Shown: positions 44,840 through 55,101 of the stretch, piece after piece | Layout of the letters: every line of letters begins with the position of its first letter | Numbering within the stretch: position 1 is the first letter of the stretch | Source of the DNA: Paenibacillus sacheonensis | GTDB taxonomy: Bacteria; Bacillota; Bacilli; Paenibacillales; Paenibacillaceae | Direction: 5' to 3' | DNA: 64,000 bases | Assembly (NCBI RefSeq): GCF_009909195.1 | Contig: NZ_JAAAMU010000017.1 | Span: forward strand, 62,001-126,000 | Translations under genes and position numbers: made by a program | The notes under the pieces: model-generated | Told to the model about the DNA's origin: nothing | Databases searched by the model: none | The model's input: the letters and a program-made list of their open reading frames with translations, nothing else

Positions 44840-45594
44840 GACAGCACCTCCTCGATCGCGTTGATCTCGCCGCGCAGCAGCGCCTCTTTCTCGCGGGACT
44901 CGGGCAGCTCGGATTGTCCCATCTGTTTGCAGATCCGCTCCAGCTTCCCGATCTCATGCCGCCATTTGTTCGGCAGCAGCTCCGCGCGCTGCCGCAGCAA
45001 ATACGGTCCCATACGATAAAGCCATTCCTGCTTCAGACCGGGTTCCATAGCAGCCGGCAAGAACGAAGGATCGTACAGACGCTCGTTTGTGACGTCGGCG
45101 GGACTATCCGCCGCGCGAAGCGCATGAAGCACTTCGTACTGCTTCCCGTCCTCTTCGAGCAGCGTCTCGCCTTGAAGGACATAGCCATGCTTCGACAGCC
45201 ATTTGCGCACGATCTCTTCGCCTACGTTCGGCTGAAGCACCAGTTCCTTGACGCCTTCGAGCTTACCCGCCAGCCGTCCCGTCTCGAGTATGTCTGCCAT
45301 CAAGGCTCCGCCCATTCCGGCAATCGTGACCGTGTCCGCCTCGCCAGGGGCAAGAACGCCTAAACCATTTCCTTGTCTAGCTTCGATGACCTTGGTTAGC
45401 CCTGCCTCGGCAATCTGTTTTCTAGCCGCCTGATAGGGACCGTAATTCAATTCTCCGGCGATCGCCGAAGGACACTTGCCGGACTGAAGCAGATAGACCG
45501 GCAGCAGCGCATGGTCGGAACCGATATCCGCCGTGCGCGCGCCGGCCGTTACGCAGTCCGCAATCGTTTGTAATCGTTTTGACAGCTTTATCAT
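44803..45594 (-). CDS. trmK: tRNA (adenine(22)-N(1))-methyltransferase
   Basis: SAM-dependent enzyme making m1A22 in tRNA. About 263 residues: LSKRLQTIADCVTAGARTAD, IGSDHALLPVYLLQSG (SAM motif I), ARQGNGLGVLAPGEAD, TVTIAGMGGALMADIL (catalytic loop) and VLQPNVGEEIVRKWLSKHGY, then a C-terminal coiled coil. ATG at 45594 is right after the upstream stop (TGAAATG), so translation is coupled. The C-terminus extends 37 bases into yqfO. Same order as B. subtilis yqfN-yqfO. Confidence 0.94.
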   Translation of the reverse strand: MIKLSKRLQTIADCVTAGARTADIGSDHALLPVYLLQSGKCPSAIAGELNYGPYQAARKQIAEAGLTKVIEARQGNGLGVLAPGEADTVTIAGMGGALMADILETGRLAGKLEGVKELVLQPNVGEEIVRKWLSKHGYVLQGETLLEEDGKQYEVLHALRAADSPADVTNERLYDPSFLPAAMEPGLKQEWLYRMGPYLLRQRAELLPNKWRHEIGKLERICKQMGQSELPESREKEALLRGEINAIEEVLSCLQMVKPSSNC

Positions 45595-45595
45595 T

Positions 45596-46423
45596 TCAAG
45601 CAACCCACGCAATCCATTGTTTTCGGAGCGAGAAGAGCAAGATGCCTCCCGCTATTATTTTGATGATAAGCTCCACTTGCAATTCAGCCGCGCCGCCGCG
45701 GAACATGGCCGTGTAGAGCTCGGGCATAAACCAGGCTGCGGCGCCGGCAATAAACAAAATCGACGCGGACGATTTGGTCCACCGCTGAACGAACCAGCTC
45801 GACCAGCCGAATACGAACGAGAGCGGCAGCCAATACAACTGAATTTCGTACCACTCCGGATCAACCGTATTGTTAGACAACAGCCAGGCATACACAAGGA
45901 AGAACGCCAGCCAGCCGCATAAATGAAGCAGCGGAATTCTTGCGCCTATCCCGAAGGCTACCCAGACGAGCGCACAAAACGACAACAGCCCCGCTTTCCA
46001 GCCCCATTCATTCCAATCGTGCAGCTCTAGAATATACAATCCTGCGCCAAGCATAAGCAGCATACCTGCCCCGATCAGAACTAGTCCCACGGACTCATTT
46101 TTTGAACGGTACCTATGACCTAGAAGCAAGAGCAGATATACGCCCGTAATCGACACGGCCATTTGCAATAGCGGATGAAAAACGTTAAAATAAAGAACAA
46201 CAAAACAAATCAAGGAAAATATTCCAAATGTAAGGAGCCATTGTTTGGCCGAAGCTCCTTTCACCACAATCGCTGCTCTCCCTGCAAATGTCGCTGGCCC
46301 TCGGGTCTCCCCTTCCTCCAGATACAGGTTCAGCAGGAAGTCGCAATATTGCCCGGGCAGCAGTTTCGATCGCTCCCAATGCTCGATTTCTTTAATAATC
46401 GTCTTTCGGCGCTCCTGATCCAT
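45596..46423 (-). CDS. Multi-pass membrane protein between sigA and trmK
   Basis: 275 residues. A soluble N-terminus of about 60 residues (TIIKEIEHWERSKLLPGQYC, DFLLNLYLEE) resembles the start of DUF2157-type proteins. It is followed by about seven to eight membrane segments, for example LLTFGIFSLICFVVLYFNVF, MAVSITGVYLLLLLG and GLVLIGAGMLLMLGAGLYIL. In B. subtilis this slot is occupied by cytochrome cccA; no heme motif is present here. Function unknown. Confidence 0.8.
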   Translation of the reverse strand: MDQERRKTIIKEIEHWERSKLLPGQYCDFLLNLYLEEGETRGPATFAGRAAIVVKGASAKQWLLTFGIFSLICFVVLYFNVFHPLLQMAVSITGVYLLLLLGHRYRSKNESVGLVLIGAGMLLMLGAGLYILELHDWNEWGWKAGLLSFCALVWVAFGIGARIPLLHLCGWLAFFLVYAWLLSNNTVDPEWYEIQLYWLPLSFVFGWSSWFVQRWTKSSASILFIAGAAAWFMPELYTAMFRGGAAELQVELIIKIIAGGILLFSLRKQWIAWVA

Positions 46424-46500
46424 GACAGCCTGTTGTCCCTTTCTATGCGCAGGATAGTGAGTTGCTGTAAGAAATACCGGCGGTAAGGCATCGAACTTCC

Positions 46501-46532
46501 AAAAAAGACCTTGCTGCTTGCGCAGTAAGGTC
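46501..46532 (-). terminator. Terminator after sigA
   Basis: Minus strand GACCTTACTGC-GCAA-GCAGCAAGGTC (one mismatch pair in the stem) followed by six T. It begins nine bases after the sigA stop and separates the dnaG-sigA transcript from the following membrane protein gene. Confidence 0.9.
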
Positions 46533-46540
46533 CCGGATTG

Positions 46541-47665
46541 TTATTCAAGAAAATCTTTCAATCGCTTGCTGCGGGACGGGTGACGAAGCTTGCGAAGTGC
46601 CTTTGCTTCGATTTGCCGAATCCGTTCGCGGGTGACGCCGAACACTTTGCCGACTTCCTCCAAGGTGCGCGTACGGCCGTCATCGAGTCCGAAACGCAGT
46701 CGCAGCACGTTTTCTTCACGCTCGGTGAGCGTATCAAGCACGTCCTCCAGCTGTTCCTTCAAGAGCTCGTAAGCCGCGGCATCCGCCGGAGCGAGTGCTT
46801 CCTGATCCTCGATAAAGTCGCCCAGATGCGAATCGTCTTCTTCCCCGATCGGCGTTTCCAGCGAAACCGGCTCCTGCGCGATCTTCATGATTTCCCGAAC
46901 CTTCTCGGTACTCAGATCCATCTCGGCGGCAATTTCTTCCGGGCTCGGCTCGCGGCCCAGCTCCTGCAGCAATTGACGGGAGACCCGAACGAGCTTGTTG
47001 ATCGTCTCGACCATATGGACCGGAATCCGAATCGTACGCGCTTGGTCCGCGATCGCACGGGTGATCGCTTGTCTGATCCACCATGTTGCGTACGTACTGA
47101 ATTTGTAGCCCTTCGTATGGTCGAACTTCTCGACGGCTTTGATCAAGCCCATGTTGCCTTCTTGAATCAAGTCCAAGAACAGCATACCGCGACCCACGTA
47201 GCGCTTCGCGATACTTACGACGAGCCGTAGGTTGGCTTCGGCCAGCCGGCGTTTGGCTTCTTCGTCGCCATTCTCGATCCGCTTCGCCAATTCCACTTCG
47301 TCGTCTGCCGACAACAACGGTACGCGGCCGATTTCCTTCAAGTACATCCGCACCGGATCGTTTATTTTAATGCCTGGCGGGAGTGCCAAGTCGTCGTCGA
47401 AGTTGAAGTCGTCTTGTTCGCGTTCTTGATCATCCCTGTTGCCAATCGGAAGATCGTCGTTCTCGTTCACCACTTCAATTCCGATATCGTCAAGCTGTTC
47501 GAAGAACTCATCGATTTGTTCCGGATCCTGATCGAACGGCGAAAGCTTCTCCATGATTTCTTTGTAAGTTAAGGAGGATCTTTTCTTCCCGTGTTCAATC
47601 AGCTGTTCTTTGACGAGCTCCAGCCTTTGTTCAGTATCCAATTCAGTATGTTGATCATTCGCCAT
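46541..47665 (-). CDS. sigA: RNA polymerase primary sigma factor SigA
   Basis: Housekeeping sigma-70 of 374 residues. Region 1.1 acidic N-terminus; region 1.2 [20 protein letters not shown]; region 2 with [20 protein letters not shown] and [20 protein letters not shown]. Region 3 has [20 protein letters not shown]; region 4 has [20 protein letters not shown] and [23 protein letters not shown] at 47665 behind GGAGGAGGG. Lies 32 bp after dnaG, the classical macromolecular-synthesis operon pair. Confidence 0.98.
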   Translation of the reverse strand: MANDQHTELDTEQRLELVKEQLIEHGKKRSSLTYKEIMEKLSPFDQDPEQIDEFFEQLDDIGIEVVNENDDLPIGNRDDQEREQDDFNFDDDLALPPGIKINDPVRMYLKEIGRVPLLSADDEVELAKRIENGDEEAKRRLAEANLRLVVSIAKRYVGRGMLFLDLIQEGNMGLIKAVEKFDHTKGYKFSTYATWWIRQAITRAIADQARTIRIPVHMVETINKLVRVSRQLLQELGREPSPEEIAAEMDLSTEKVREIMKIAQEPVSLETPIGEEDDSHLGDFIEDQEALAPADAAAYELLKEQLEDVLDTLTEREENVLRLRFGLDDGRTRTLEEVGKVFGVTRERIRQIEAKALRKLRHPSRSKRLKDFLE

Positions 47666-47697
47666 ATTCCGACTCCCTCCTCCCTAGAACGATCATC

Positions 47698-49542
47698 CTA
47701 CCGACCTTTCAGTTGTCTCTCTAGGGCTATAATCTCACTTGCAATTTGTGCCGCTTTCAGCATGTCGCCTGAGCGCTCCGCCCGCACCATGGCTTCTTTT
47801 TTCTGTTCGATCTCTCGAAGCTTAGGCACTTTCACGATTTCACTCACGTAGTCGTCGAGCAATTGCTCGTCGAAAGGCATGTCATCGTCCATCATAAGAA
47901 TGGAGGCGGCCGCCCGTTCAAGACGATCATCCTGAAGCGACGCTACAAACCGGCTAACATCCGGATCATGGCCTTGCGCATAATAAGCGTATAAGTAAGC
48001 AGCAAGCGCTGCGTGATCCTCCACATGAAAAGCTTCTCCAAGCTTCCGATGCACCGTGTTCGCAACGTCCGCGCTTTGCAGCATTTGCGCAAGCAGCTTG
48101 CGCTCTGCTACCTGATAAGCGGGCAATACGGGCGGTGCAGAGGATGAACGACGGTTTTCACGGTTTTCATTCCTACCATTATTCCACGAATTGTCGTTAT
48201 TATCCCTTTGCGGTTTCATTTTTTGAAGCTGCTGGCGCTGCGCAAAACAGTCCTGCTTCAGCGAATCCAAGGACATATCGAACTCCCGGGACAGCTCTTT
48301 CAAATAAAATTCCCGCTCTGTCGGTGAATCCAGCACGGCAATAATGCGCACGGCTTCAAGCAAGTAATTTTTCTGTCCCTCTTCTTCTAGGAGTATATGG
48401 TTTTTCTTTGCATATAGTAATTTAAATTTTGTTGCGGAAACCGGATGTTCGATAATGTCCCGCATGAACGCATGCGCGCCGTTCTGTTCGATAAATTCGT
48501 CCGGATCCATGCCTTTGGGCAGCATGGCAACTTGTACGCGCAGCCCTGCTTTCTCCAAAATCGGTATCGTCTTGAGCGCGGCGGCTTGTCCCGCGTTATC
48601 GCCGTCGTAACACAGCACCGCATCGTCCGCATTGCGCTGCAACACCGCCGCATGCTCCTCGGTCAATGACGTTCCCATGGAGGCGACGCCATTCGTCACT
48701 CCGGAGCTCCAAGCCTTGATGACATCCATATAGCCTTCAAATAACACAACGCGCCTGCTCTTGCGGAGCGCCGCCCTTGCGTGATGAAAGTTATATAAAT
48801 TCCGACTTTTGTTAAACAGCATCGTTTCCGGTGAATTCAAATATTTCGGTTGTCCTTCGCCGAGCATCCTGCCGGCAAATGCAATCATTTTGCCGTCGCG
48901 GTTCCATATCGGGAACATGACCCTGTCCCTAAATCGATCGATATACCCGCTCTTGTCCTGCTTCCCGATCAACAGCCCGCCTTTCTCCATCAGGGCGTTA
49001 TCGAACTCCCGCTTCTCCAGGAAGCGCGCGAGCGTGTCCCATTCCGGAGGTGCATAGCCGATCTGGAATTGATCGATCTGCTTGTCCGTAACGCCCCGAT
49101 CCCGCAAATACTTCAGCGCCGGCTGTCCATGCGTCGTGTTCATAAGCAGATAATGATACAGTTTGGCTGCCAGTTCATGAGCTTGAATCAGCTTGTCCCG
49201 GTCTCCGTTTCCTTCGTTCGAAGGACCATCGCCCGGACCGGTCCACGCAATCGGAATGCCGGCTTCTTCCGCTAGAACGCGCACGGCCTCGGGAAACGAA
49301 TATTCCTCGATTTCCTCGATGAACTTGATGGCGTTGCCGCCTTTGCCGCATCCGTAACAGTAGAAAATCCCTTTCTCCGGCGTGACGGTAAATGACGGCG
49401 TCTTCTCGGAATGAAACGGGCACAATCCCTTCATGTATTTCCCTTGTTTCGACAGGTGAACGTACTTTCCTACCGTTTCGACGATATCGTGATGCTTCAG
49501 CACCGCTTCAATGACGGAATCCGGTATTTTCCCGTAAGCCAT
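47698..49542 (-). CDS. dnaG: DNA primase
   Basis: Makes RNA primers for replication with the DnaB/DnaC helicase. 614 residues: CHC2 zinc finger (GLCPFHSEKTPSF, then YCYGCGKGGNAIKF); TOPRIM core with VVLFEGYMDVIKAW, VASMGTSLTEEHA and LCYDGDNAGQAAA; C-terminal helicase-interaction domain from about 470 after an Asn-rich linker (DNNDNSWNNGRNEN). The ATG at 49542 is preferred because AAGGTGAAGG precedes it; ATGs at 49557 and 49569 are alternatives. Upstream of sigA. Confidence 0.96.
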   Translation of the reverse strand: MAYGKIPDSVIEAVLKHHDIVETVGKYVHLSKQGKYMKGLCPFHSEKTPSFTVTPEKGIFYCYGCGKGGNAIKFIEEIEEYSFPEAVRVLAEEAGIPIAWTGPGDGPSNEGNGDRDKLIQAHELAAKLYHYLLMNTTHGQPALKYLRDRGVTDKQIDQFQIGYAPPEWDTLARFLEKREFDNALMEKGGLLIGKQDKSGYIDRFRDRVMFPIWNRDGKMIAFAGRMLGEGQPKYLNSPETMLFNKSRNLYNFHHARAALRKSRRVVLFEGYMDVIKAWSSGVTNGVASMGTSLTEEHAAVLQRNADDAVLCYDGDNAGQAAALKTIPILEKAGLRVQVAMLPKGMDPDEFIEQNGAHAFMRDIIEHPVSATKFKLLYAKKNHILLEEEGQKNYLLEAVRIIAVLDSPTEREFYLKELSREFDMSLDSLKQDCFAQRQQLQKMKPQRDNNDNSWNNGRNENRENRRSSSAPPVLPAYQVAERKLLAQMLQSADVANTVHRKLGEAFHVEDHAALAAYLYAYYAQGHDPDVSRFVASLQDDRLERAAASILMMDDDMPFDEQLLDDYVSEIVKVPKLREIEQKKEAMVRAERSGDMLKAAQIASEIIALERQLKGR

Positions 49543-49582
49543 AACCTTCACCTTCATCCTAAATGACAAGTAATACTATTCG

Positions 49583-50041
49583 CTACGGTTCAGCATTTTC
49601 CTGCCGAGAGACCAAAACTTTTGTCAGCTTTTGCTGAAAGCGAACCCGATCCTCGTTCGTCAGCGCTTTGGGTCCTTTCGTTCTACCGCCTCCCCGGCGC
49701 CGCTTCGCCAGTTCATGCCTCCGCTCCATCAGATAATCGATGTTGCTGTCATCGTATTCCTGACCTCGCTGAGAAAGCGCAATCGCTCCTTTGGCAATCA
49801 CGATCGTCGCAAGTCCGAAATCCTGCGTGACGACGATATCCCCGCGCCGAATATGGTTCGCGATATACAGATCGACCGATTGATCGCTGCGGTCTACCTG
49901 CATGATCGCTACGCCTTCCTCCGCGTGAAGCCGATGATCATGTGAAGCTACCATAAGAACCGGCACAGCATGCGCCCGAGCAATTTCGACAATTTCCCGC
50001 TTTACCGGACAAGCATCGGCATCGACTACGATCGTTGGCAT
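49583..50041 (-). CDS. yqxD: YaiI/YqxD family protein (DUF188, PIN-like)
   Basis: 152 residues. MPTIVVDADACPVKREIVEI is the classical start, with ASHDHRLH, VDRSDQSVDLYIANHIRRGD and IVVTQDFGLATIVIAKGA. Acidic residues in VDADACP and TQDFG suggest a PIN-like nuclease fold; no activity is established. The ATG at 50041 gives the family start. A TTG nine bases further up (50050) has the better spaced GGTGG site and could be the real start. Located ahead of dnaG as in B. subtilis. Confidence 0.88.
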   Translation of the reverse strand: MPTIVVDADACPVKREIVEIARAHAVPVLMVASHDHRLHAEEGVAIMQVDRSDQSVDLYIANHIRRGDIVVTQDFGLATIVIAKGAIALSQRGQEYDDSNIDYLMERRHELAKRRRGGGRTKGPKALTNEDRVRFQQKLTKVLVSRQENAEP

Positions 50042-50126
50042 TGCCGTCAATTTTGCACCACCGCATCTCCGTGTAACTTCCGTACTATTATATACGGCAA
50101 ATAACCAAAAAATCCTGCCGCTAATC

Positions 50127-50945
50127 TCAAACGGATTCGATGTGCTCCAGAATGAGGCTCGCCGTCTCTTCGACTGCTTTATGGGAGACATCAATGACGA
50201 GACATCCGAGCCGATCCATGATGGATGACGCGTACTGGAGCTCGAACTCGATCCGTTCCGCCTTCGCGTAAGATGCGCTGTCCGGCAGGCCGAGCGCCTT
50301 CAGCCGTTCCTTCCGAATGCCGTTCAGGTACCGGACGTCGATCGTCAGCCCAACGACTTTCTCCTTCGGAATCTGAAACAATTCGGGCGGCGGCCCGACC
50401 TCGGGGATCAAAGGCACGTTAGCGACTTTGAACTGCTTATGCGCCAAATACATCGACAGCGGCGTCTTGGAGGTACGCGATACGCCAACCAGCACGATGT
50501 CGGCTTTCAAAATCCCGGTCGTGTCGCGCATATCGTCGTACTTGACGGCAAATTCCACGGCTTCGACCTTGCGGAAATAATTTTCGTCCAGCACATGATT
50601 GAGACCCGGCTCTTGACGGGCTTTGCGGTCCGTCTTGAGCTCCAGGCTCTTGATGAGCGAACCGAGCAGATCGATCGCCGTTACGCCATGCTTGTCCGCG
50701 AACTCGATCATGCGCTCGCGCATGCCGGGAAGCACGAGCGTATACAGCATGATCGCGTCATGCTCCTTCGCCAGACGCACGAAACGTTCGAGGGAAGCCT
50801 CGTCATGGACGAACGGCGCCCGGCGGATATCGGTATGGATAGGATGAAATTGGGCCACCGCTGCCCTGACCACCAGCTCGCCGGTATCGCCGGCGGAATC
50901 GGAAACGACATAAATGATCACTTCAGGCTGCGCATCTGCCGCCAT
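50127..50945 (-). CDS. yqfL: Bifunctional kinase/pyrophosphorylase regulating pyruvate,phosphate dikinase or PEP synthase
   Basis: DUF299/PpsR-type regulator: ADP-dependent phosphorylation and Pi-dependent dephosphorylation of PPDK (or PEP synthase). 272 residues. IIYVVSDSAGDTGELVVRAA near the start, the P-loop-like VGVSRTSKTPLSMYLAHKQF, KVANVPLIPEVGPPPELF and IDVRYLNGIRKERLKALGL. ATG at 50945 behind AGGAGGGG. The partner dikinase is not in this window. In B. subtilis ccpN precedes yqfL; it is absent between glyS and yqfL here. Confidence 0.93.
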   Translation of the reverse strand: MAADAQPEVIIYVVSDSAGDTGELVVRAAVAQFHPIHTDIRRAPFVHDEASLERFVRLAKEHDAIMLYTLVLPGMRERMIEFADKHGVTAIDLLGSLIKSLELKTDRKARQEPGLNHVLDENYFRKVEAVEFAVKYDDMRDTTGILKADIVLVGVSRTSKTPLSMYLAHKQFKVANVPLIPEVGPPPELFQIPKEKVVGLTIDVRYLNGIRKERLKALGLPDSASYAKAERIEFELQYASSIMDRLGCLVIDVSHKAVEETASLILEHIESV

Positions 50946-50985
50946 TTCAATCCCCTCCTAATCCTTATCAAAACGATGCTGGCGA

Positions 50986-53067
50986 TTACCACACCAGCTT
51001 GGAGAAATCCGCGATCCGATTCACGCTTCCCGCAATCGAAGCCAGCGTCGCCAGCCGGTTCTTACGTACCGCTTCGTCCTCCGCCATAACCATGACGCGG
51101 TCGAAATACGCATTGATCGGCGCCTTCAGACCCGCCAGCTCGGAGATGGCCGCAGCCGCGTCGCCTTGCTCGACCCGTTCATTCACGCGATCGCTTACTG
51201 ATTGCCACGCACGATACAGGACGCCCTCGGAGTCGTCCGCGAACAATTGCGGATTCACCTCATTAGACGCTGCTTTGGCGGCAAGGTTGCACACCCTGCC
51301 GAGCGCGTCCACGACGGTCTTGAACTCTTCGCGGCGGTCGCCTGCGGCCGCTGCCGTAACTGCCGCGGCCCGATCGACCGTTTGACGCAAGTCGTTGTAT
51401 CCGACAGCCATTACCGCATCGACGACATCGTAACGGATGCTTTGCTCTGCAAGTACGTTTTTCACCCGAAGCCCGAAGAACTCATAGAGATCTTTACGTA
51501 CTTCGTCAACATTCCGTTTCAATCCGCGAGCGGAGTGAACGTCGAGTGCCAAATCGAACAATGTGTGCAGTGGCAGCTTCATGCCATGTGCGAGCACGAT
51601 TTGCACGATACCGGCAGCCTGGCGGCGAAGCGCGTAGGGATCCTGCGAACCGGTAGGAATAATGCCGATGGAAAAGCAGCCGACGATCGTGTCGATTTTA
51701 TCCGCCAAGCTGACGATTGCGCCTACGATGGAAGCCGGAGCGCGGTCGCCGGCGAATCGAGGCTGGTAATGCTCGTTAATCGCTTTCGCGACCGTTTCCC
51801 GTTCGCCTGCTTTACGCGCGTAATCTTCGCCCATGATGCCTTGGAGCTCCGGGAACTCGTAGACCATCTGCGTAACGAGATCGAATTTGCAAATCGCGGC
51901 CGAGCGCGCTGCATCTTCGGAAGCCTGCTTATCCAAACCAAGCGCTGCCGTCAATTTGCCGGTGGTAGCCACGATGCGGCGAACTTTGTCCGCGACCGTG
52001 CCGAGCTCCTCATGATAGACGATCGAATCCAGCTTTGCCAGCGCATCGTTAATAGCCAGCTTCTGGTCCTCGGCGTAGAAGAACTTCGCATCGGACAGAC
52101 GCGCCCGCAGCACTTTCTCGTTGCCTTTCGCCACATTCTCGATCGACGTCCGGTCGCCGTTGCGCACCGTGACGAAGAATGGTAGCAGCTTGCCGCTTCC
52201 GTCCAGTACGGGGAAGTAGCGCTGATGCTCGCGCATCGAAGTGATGAGCACTTCCTGCGGAATGTTCAGGAACGATTCGTCGAATGTGCCGAACAGGGCA
52301 TTCGGATATTCGACGAGGAACACGACTTCTTCGAGCAAATCTTCCTTGATCGCGATATGCCAGTTCTTCTCTGCGGACAAAGCGTTGATTTGACCGACGA
52401 TCAGCGATTCCCGCTCTGCCACGTCGACGATAACATGCTGCTCTTTCAAGCGGGACACGTAGTCAGCCGGTGCAGGAATATCCGTCTCCGCGCCTAGGAA
52501 ACGGTGTCCGCGCGACGTTCTGCCGCTTTGGACGGCCGTGATTTCCATCGGCACGATCTCTTCGCCGAATAACGCGACCAGCCATTTGATCGGACGGACG
52601 AAGCGCAGGTCGTAATTTCCCCAGCGCATATTCTTCGGGAAGGACATCGAGGTGATAAGCGTCGTCAGGCCTTCTGGCAGCACGTCGGCCGTAACGGTCC
52701 CGATGCTGCTTTTGTTCGCATAGATATATTCGACGCCGCCGACTTCCTTGAAGAAGAAGTCGCTCGGCTCGACGCCTTGGCTGCGGGCAAAACCGAGAGC
52801 AGCTTTGCTCCACTCGCCCTGCTCGTTCTGCGCGATTTTACGGGACGGGCCTTTTACTTCCTCGTTGACATCGGCTTGTTTCTCTTCGACACCGCGAACC
52901 AGGATTGCGATGCGGCGCGGCGTACCGTACGCTTCGATCTCGCCATGCGCGATGCGGCTCGTCTCCAGCCATTTGGCAGCCTTCTCTTTCAATTGGTTCA
53001 TCGCTCCGCGCACGAAACGGGCCGGCACTTCTTCCAATCCGATCTCCAGCAATAGATCCTTAGCCAT
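50986..53067 (-). CDS. glyS: Glycyl-tRNA synthetase beta subunit
   Basis: 693 residues, tRNA-recognition subunit of the bacterial (alpha-beta)2 GlyRS. Family start [20 protein letters not shown], then [67 protein letters not shown] and [18 protein letters not shown], with the C-terminal DALR anticodon-binding domain ending [15 protein letters not shown]. Start overlaps the glyQ stop by 8 bp. Controlled by the T-box ahead of glyQ. Confidence 0.97.
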   Translation of the reverse strand: MAKDLLLEIGLEEVPARFVRGAMNQLKEKAAKWLETSRIAHGEIEAYGTPRRIAILVRGVEEKQADVNEEVKGPSRKIAQNEQGEWSKAALGFARSQGVEPSDFFFKEVGGVEYIYANKSSIGTVTADVLPEGLTTLITSMSFPKNMRWGNYDLRFVRPIKWLVALFGEEIVPMEITAVQSGRTSRGHRFLGAETDIPAPADYVSRLKEQHVIVDVAERESLIVGQINALSAEKNWHIAIKEDLLEEVVFLVEYPNALFGTFDESFLNIPQEVLITSMREHQRYFPVLDGSGKLLPFFVTVRNGDRTSIENVAKGNEKVLRARLSDAKFFYAEDQKLAINDALAKLDSIVYHEELGTVADKVRRIVATTGKLTAALGLDKQASEDAARSAAICKFDLVTQMVYEFPELQGIMGEDYARKAGERETVAKAINEHYQPRFAGDRAPASIVGAIVSLADKIDTIVGCFSIGIIPTGSQDPYALRRQAAGIVQIVLAHGMKLPLHTLFDLALDVHSARGLKRNVDEVRKDLYEFFGLRVKNVLAEQSIRYDVVDAVMAVGYNDLRQTVDRAAAVTAAAAGDRREEFKTVVDALGRVCNLAAKAASNEVNPQLFADDSEGVLYRAWQSVSDRVNERVEQGDAAAAISELAGLKAPINAYFDRVMVMAEDEAVRKNRLATLASIAGSVNRIADFSKLVW

Positions 53068-53947
53068 TGGCGTTCGCTCCTTTCTTCAGCAATGGGAATC
53101 CGAGGCGCTCGCGCTCCTCCAAATACGTAGCCGCGCATGCCCGCGCAAGATTGCGCACGCGCATGATATAACCGGTTCGTTCCGTTACGCTGATCGCGCC
53201 GCGCGCATCCAGCAGGTTGAACGTATGCGAGCATTTGAGCACGTAATCGTAAGCCGGGAAAACGAGCTTATGCTCCATCGTCTTCTTCGCTTCCTCTTCG
53301 TACATATTGAACAGCGAGAAGAGCATCGCCGCATCGGACGTCTCGAACGTGTATTTGGAATGCTCGAATTCCGGCTGCAAGAAGACGTCGCCATAGGTTA
53401 CGCCGTCCACCCACTCCAGATCGAACACGTTTTCTTTCTCTTGAATATAGGAAGCCAGCCGCTCCATGCCGTATGTAATCTCGACCGCGACCGGATTGGC
53501 GTCGATACCGCCGACTTGCTGGAAGTACGTGAACTGCGTAATTTCCATGCCGTTCAGCCACACTTCCCAGCCCAGGCCCCAGGCGCCAAGCGTCGGCGAT
53601 TCCCAGTTATCTTCGACGAAACGGATATCATGATGAAGCGGGTCGATCCCGAGACGCTTCAAGCTCTCCAGGTACAATTCCTGGATGTTGTCCGGCGACG
53701 GCTTCAAGATGACTTGGAATTGATGATGCTGGTACAGACGGTTCGGGTTCTCCCCGTAACGGCCGTCCGCGGGACGCCGCGATGGCTCTACATAAGCGAC
53801 ATTCCAAGGCTCGGGTCCGATGGAACGCAGGAAGGTCATCGGATTCATCGTGCCGGCGCCCTTCTCCGTATCGTACGGCTGAACAAGAATGCAATTTTGT
53901 TCCGCCCAAAACTGCTGCAGCGTCAAAATCATGTTTTGAAAATTCAT
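53060..53947 (-). CDS. glyQ: Glycyl-tRNA synthetase alpha subunit
   Basis: Catalytic subunit charging tRNA-Gly. 295 residues with [80 protein letters not shown] and [11 protein letters not shown], the standard glyQ landmarks. First gene after a glycine T-box leader; glyS follows with an 8-bp overlap. Confidence 0.97.
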   Translation of the reverse strand: MNFQNMILTLQQFWAEQNCILVQPYDTEKGAGTMNPMTFLRSIGPEPWNVAYVEPSRRPADGRYGENPNRLYQHHQFQVILKPSPDNIQELYLESLKRLGIDPLHHDIRFVEDNWESPTLGAWGLGWEVWLNGMEITQFTYFQQVGGIDANPVAVEITYGMERLASYIQEKENVFDLEWVDGVTYGDVFLQPEFEHSKYTFETSDAAMLFSLFNMYEEEAKKTMEHKLVFPAYDYVLKCSHTFNLLDARGAISVTERTGYIMRVRNLARACAATYLEERERLGFPLLKKGANANG

Positions 53948-54007
53948 GTTCTACTTCTCTCCTTTAAAGATGATGATCCCCTGCATGAGTTTCCGGCAAG
54001 CGGGAAC

Positions 54008-54265
54008 ACAAAAAAACTCCCGCCTCTACGTCTGGTCTCAGACATAGGGACGAAAGCTTATGCTTCCGCGGTTCCACCCTACTTGGCTTTGAACCTACAG
54101 TCGGCGAATGCTTTCAAGACTGCGGTAAAAGCCCGCTTTTAGCTTGCATCAAACTCCGGAGCGCCTTTCGTCGATCTGGCCCGTCCGGGCTTCCACTATC
54201 CCCGGCTCGCTTGAAACGGACGATGCATACCGACTACTTTCTCCATCATCGCTTATTCACATAAT
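54008..54265 (-). promoter_or_regulatory. T-box riboswitch leader of glyQS
   Basis: Minus-strand leader of about 260 nt. The T-box antiterminator sequence AGGGTGGAACCGCGG is exact at 54080-54066. Stem I shows GAGCCGGGGATAGTGGAAGC near 54206. A candidate specifier GGC (glycine) is in the GAAAGGCGCTCC segment near 54168. The intrinsic terminator has a CTATGTCTG/CAGACGTAG stem extended by flanking G/C pairs and ending in GGCGGGAG plus seven T (54016-54010). Uncharged tRNA-Gly should favour antitermination and raise glyQS expression. Confidence 0.92.
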
Positions 54266-54270
54266 AACCT

Positions 54271-54299
54271 ATCTTATCAATTTCAGGACTGCGTGTCAA
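54271..54299 (-). promoter_or_regulatory. Sigma-A type promoter of the glyQS T-box transcript
   Basis: Minus strand -35 TTGACA (54299-54294), 17-base spacer, -10 TAAGAT (54276-54271), directly upstream of the T-box leader and 22 bases after the recO stop. Confidence 0.85.
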
Positions 54300-54320
54300 T
54301 CTGCGCCAGCTATGCTTGCG

Positions 54321-55067
54321 TTAGATCGAATAACGGTCCATTTGATCCAGGAACGAACGCGATTTGAGCGGAATGCCGATCAGCGTATCCATCAGCAGCC
54401 TCATGGCCGCTTTTAACTGCAGCTTCGTTTCTTCCTTGACTTGAATGTTGCCTAGGCGCCTTAGATCCAGCTGTTGATAAAGGCGGAGCAGCTTAAGCGC
54501 GCCATCGCCGAGCATGATCGCCTGTGCGTCCTTATAAGCGCAGCGGCTGCATAATATCCCGCCGCTGTTCGCGCTAAGCGACATCGTCCCTACCGTATTG
54601 CCGCAGGATACACATTCGCCGAACTCGGGTCCGTAACCTGCCGCCTGGAGAATTTTCATCTCGAATACTTGCGTCGTGATCAATAAGTCTTTTCCTTCGG
54701 CGAACGCATTCAAGCAGGCATTCAACTGTTCGAACATAAATGCGCTTGCATCTTCTTCCTGCAATGCGCGGTCTACCAATTCCGCCGCATAAGAAGAATA
54801 GGCCGTCATGTCCAGCTGTTCACGCAAAACATGGTGAGACTCGATGATCTCACCATGCGTCAGCGTTCCTAGTCCGCTGTTCCGAAAAAAAAGATACTCC
54901 CCGTGCGTAAATAGCTGCGACAGGGAGCCGTGACGGCTTTTAAGCTTTTTTGCACCTCGAATGATGATGCCGGCTTTGCCGTGCGTATTGGTAAGAAGCG
55001 TAACGATTTTGTTGCCTTCCCCATAATCCGTGCTGCGGATGACGATACCCTCTGTCCGCACCTGCAT
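54321..55067 (-). CDS. recO: DNA repair protein RecO
   Basis: Recombination mediator that helps load RecA on SSB-coated DNA and anneals strands. 248 residues. OB-fold N-terminus QVRTEGIVIRSTDYGEGNKI, then LTNTHGKAGIIIRGAKKLKS. The zinc-finger region CVSCGNTVGTMSLSANSGGI ends in LCSRCAYKD with four Cys. ATG at 55067 with GGGGGAGAGG; the TTG at 55082 is inside that site. Follows yqzL. Confidence 0.94.
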   Translation of the reverse strand: MQVRTEGIVIRSTDYGEGNKIVTLLTNTHGKAGIIIRGAKKLKSRHGSLSQLFTHGEYLFFRNSGLGTLTHGEIIESHHVLREQLDMTAYSSYAAELVDRALQEEDASAFMFEQLNACLNAFAEGKDLLITTQVFEMKILQAAGYGPEFGECVSCGNTVGTMSLSANSGGILCSRCAYKDAQAIMLGDGALKLLRLYQQLDLRRLGNIQVKEETKLQLKAAMRLLMDTLIGIPLKSRSFLDQMDRYSI

Positions 55068-55101
55068 GAGCCTCTCCCCCAACTCCAGCGTACGGCCGTG
55101 C

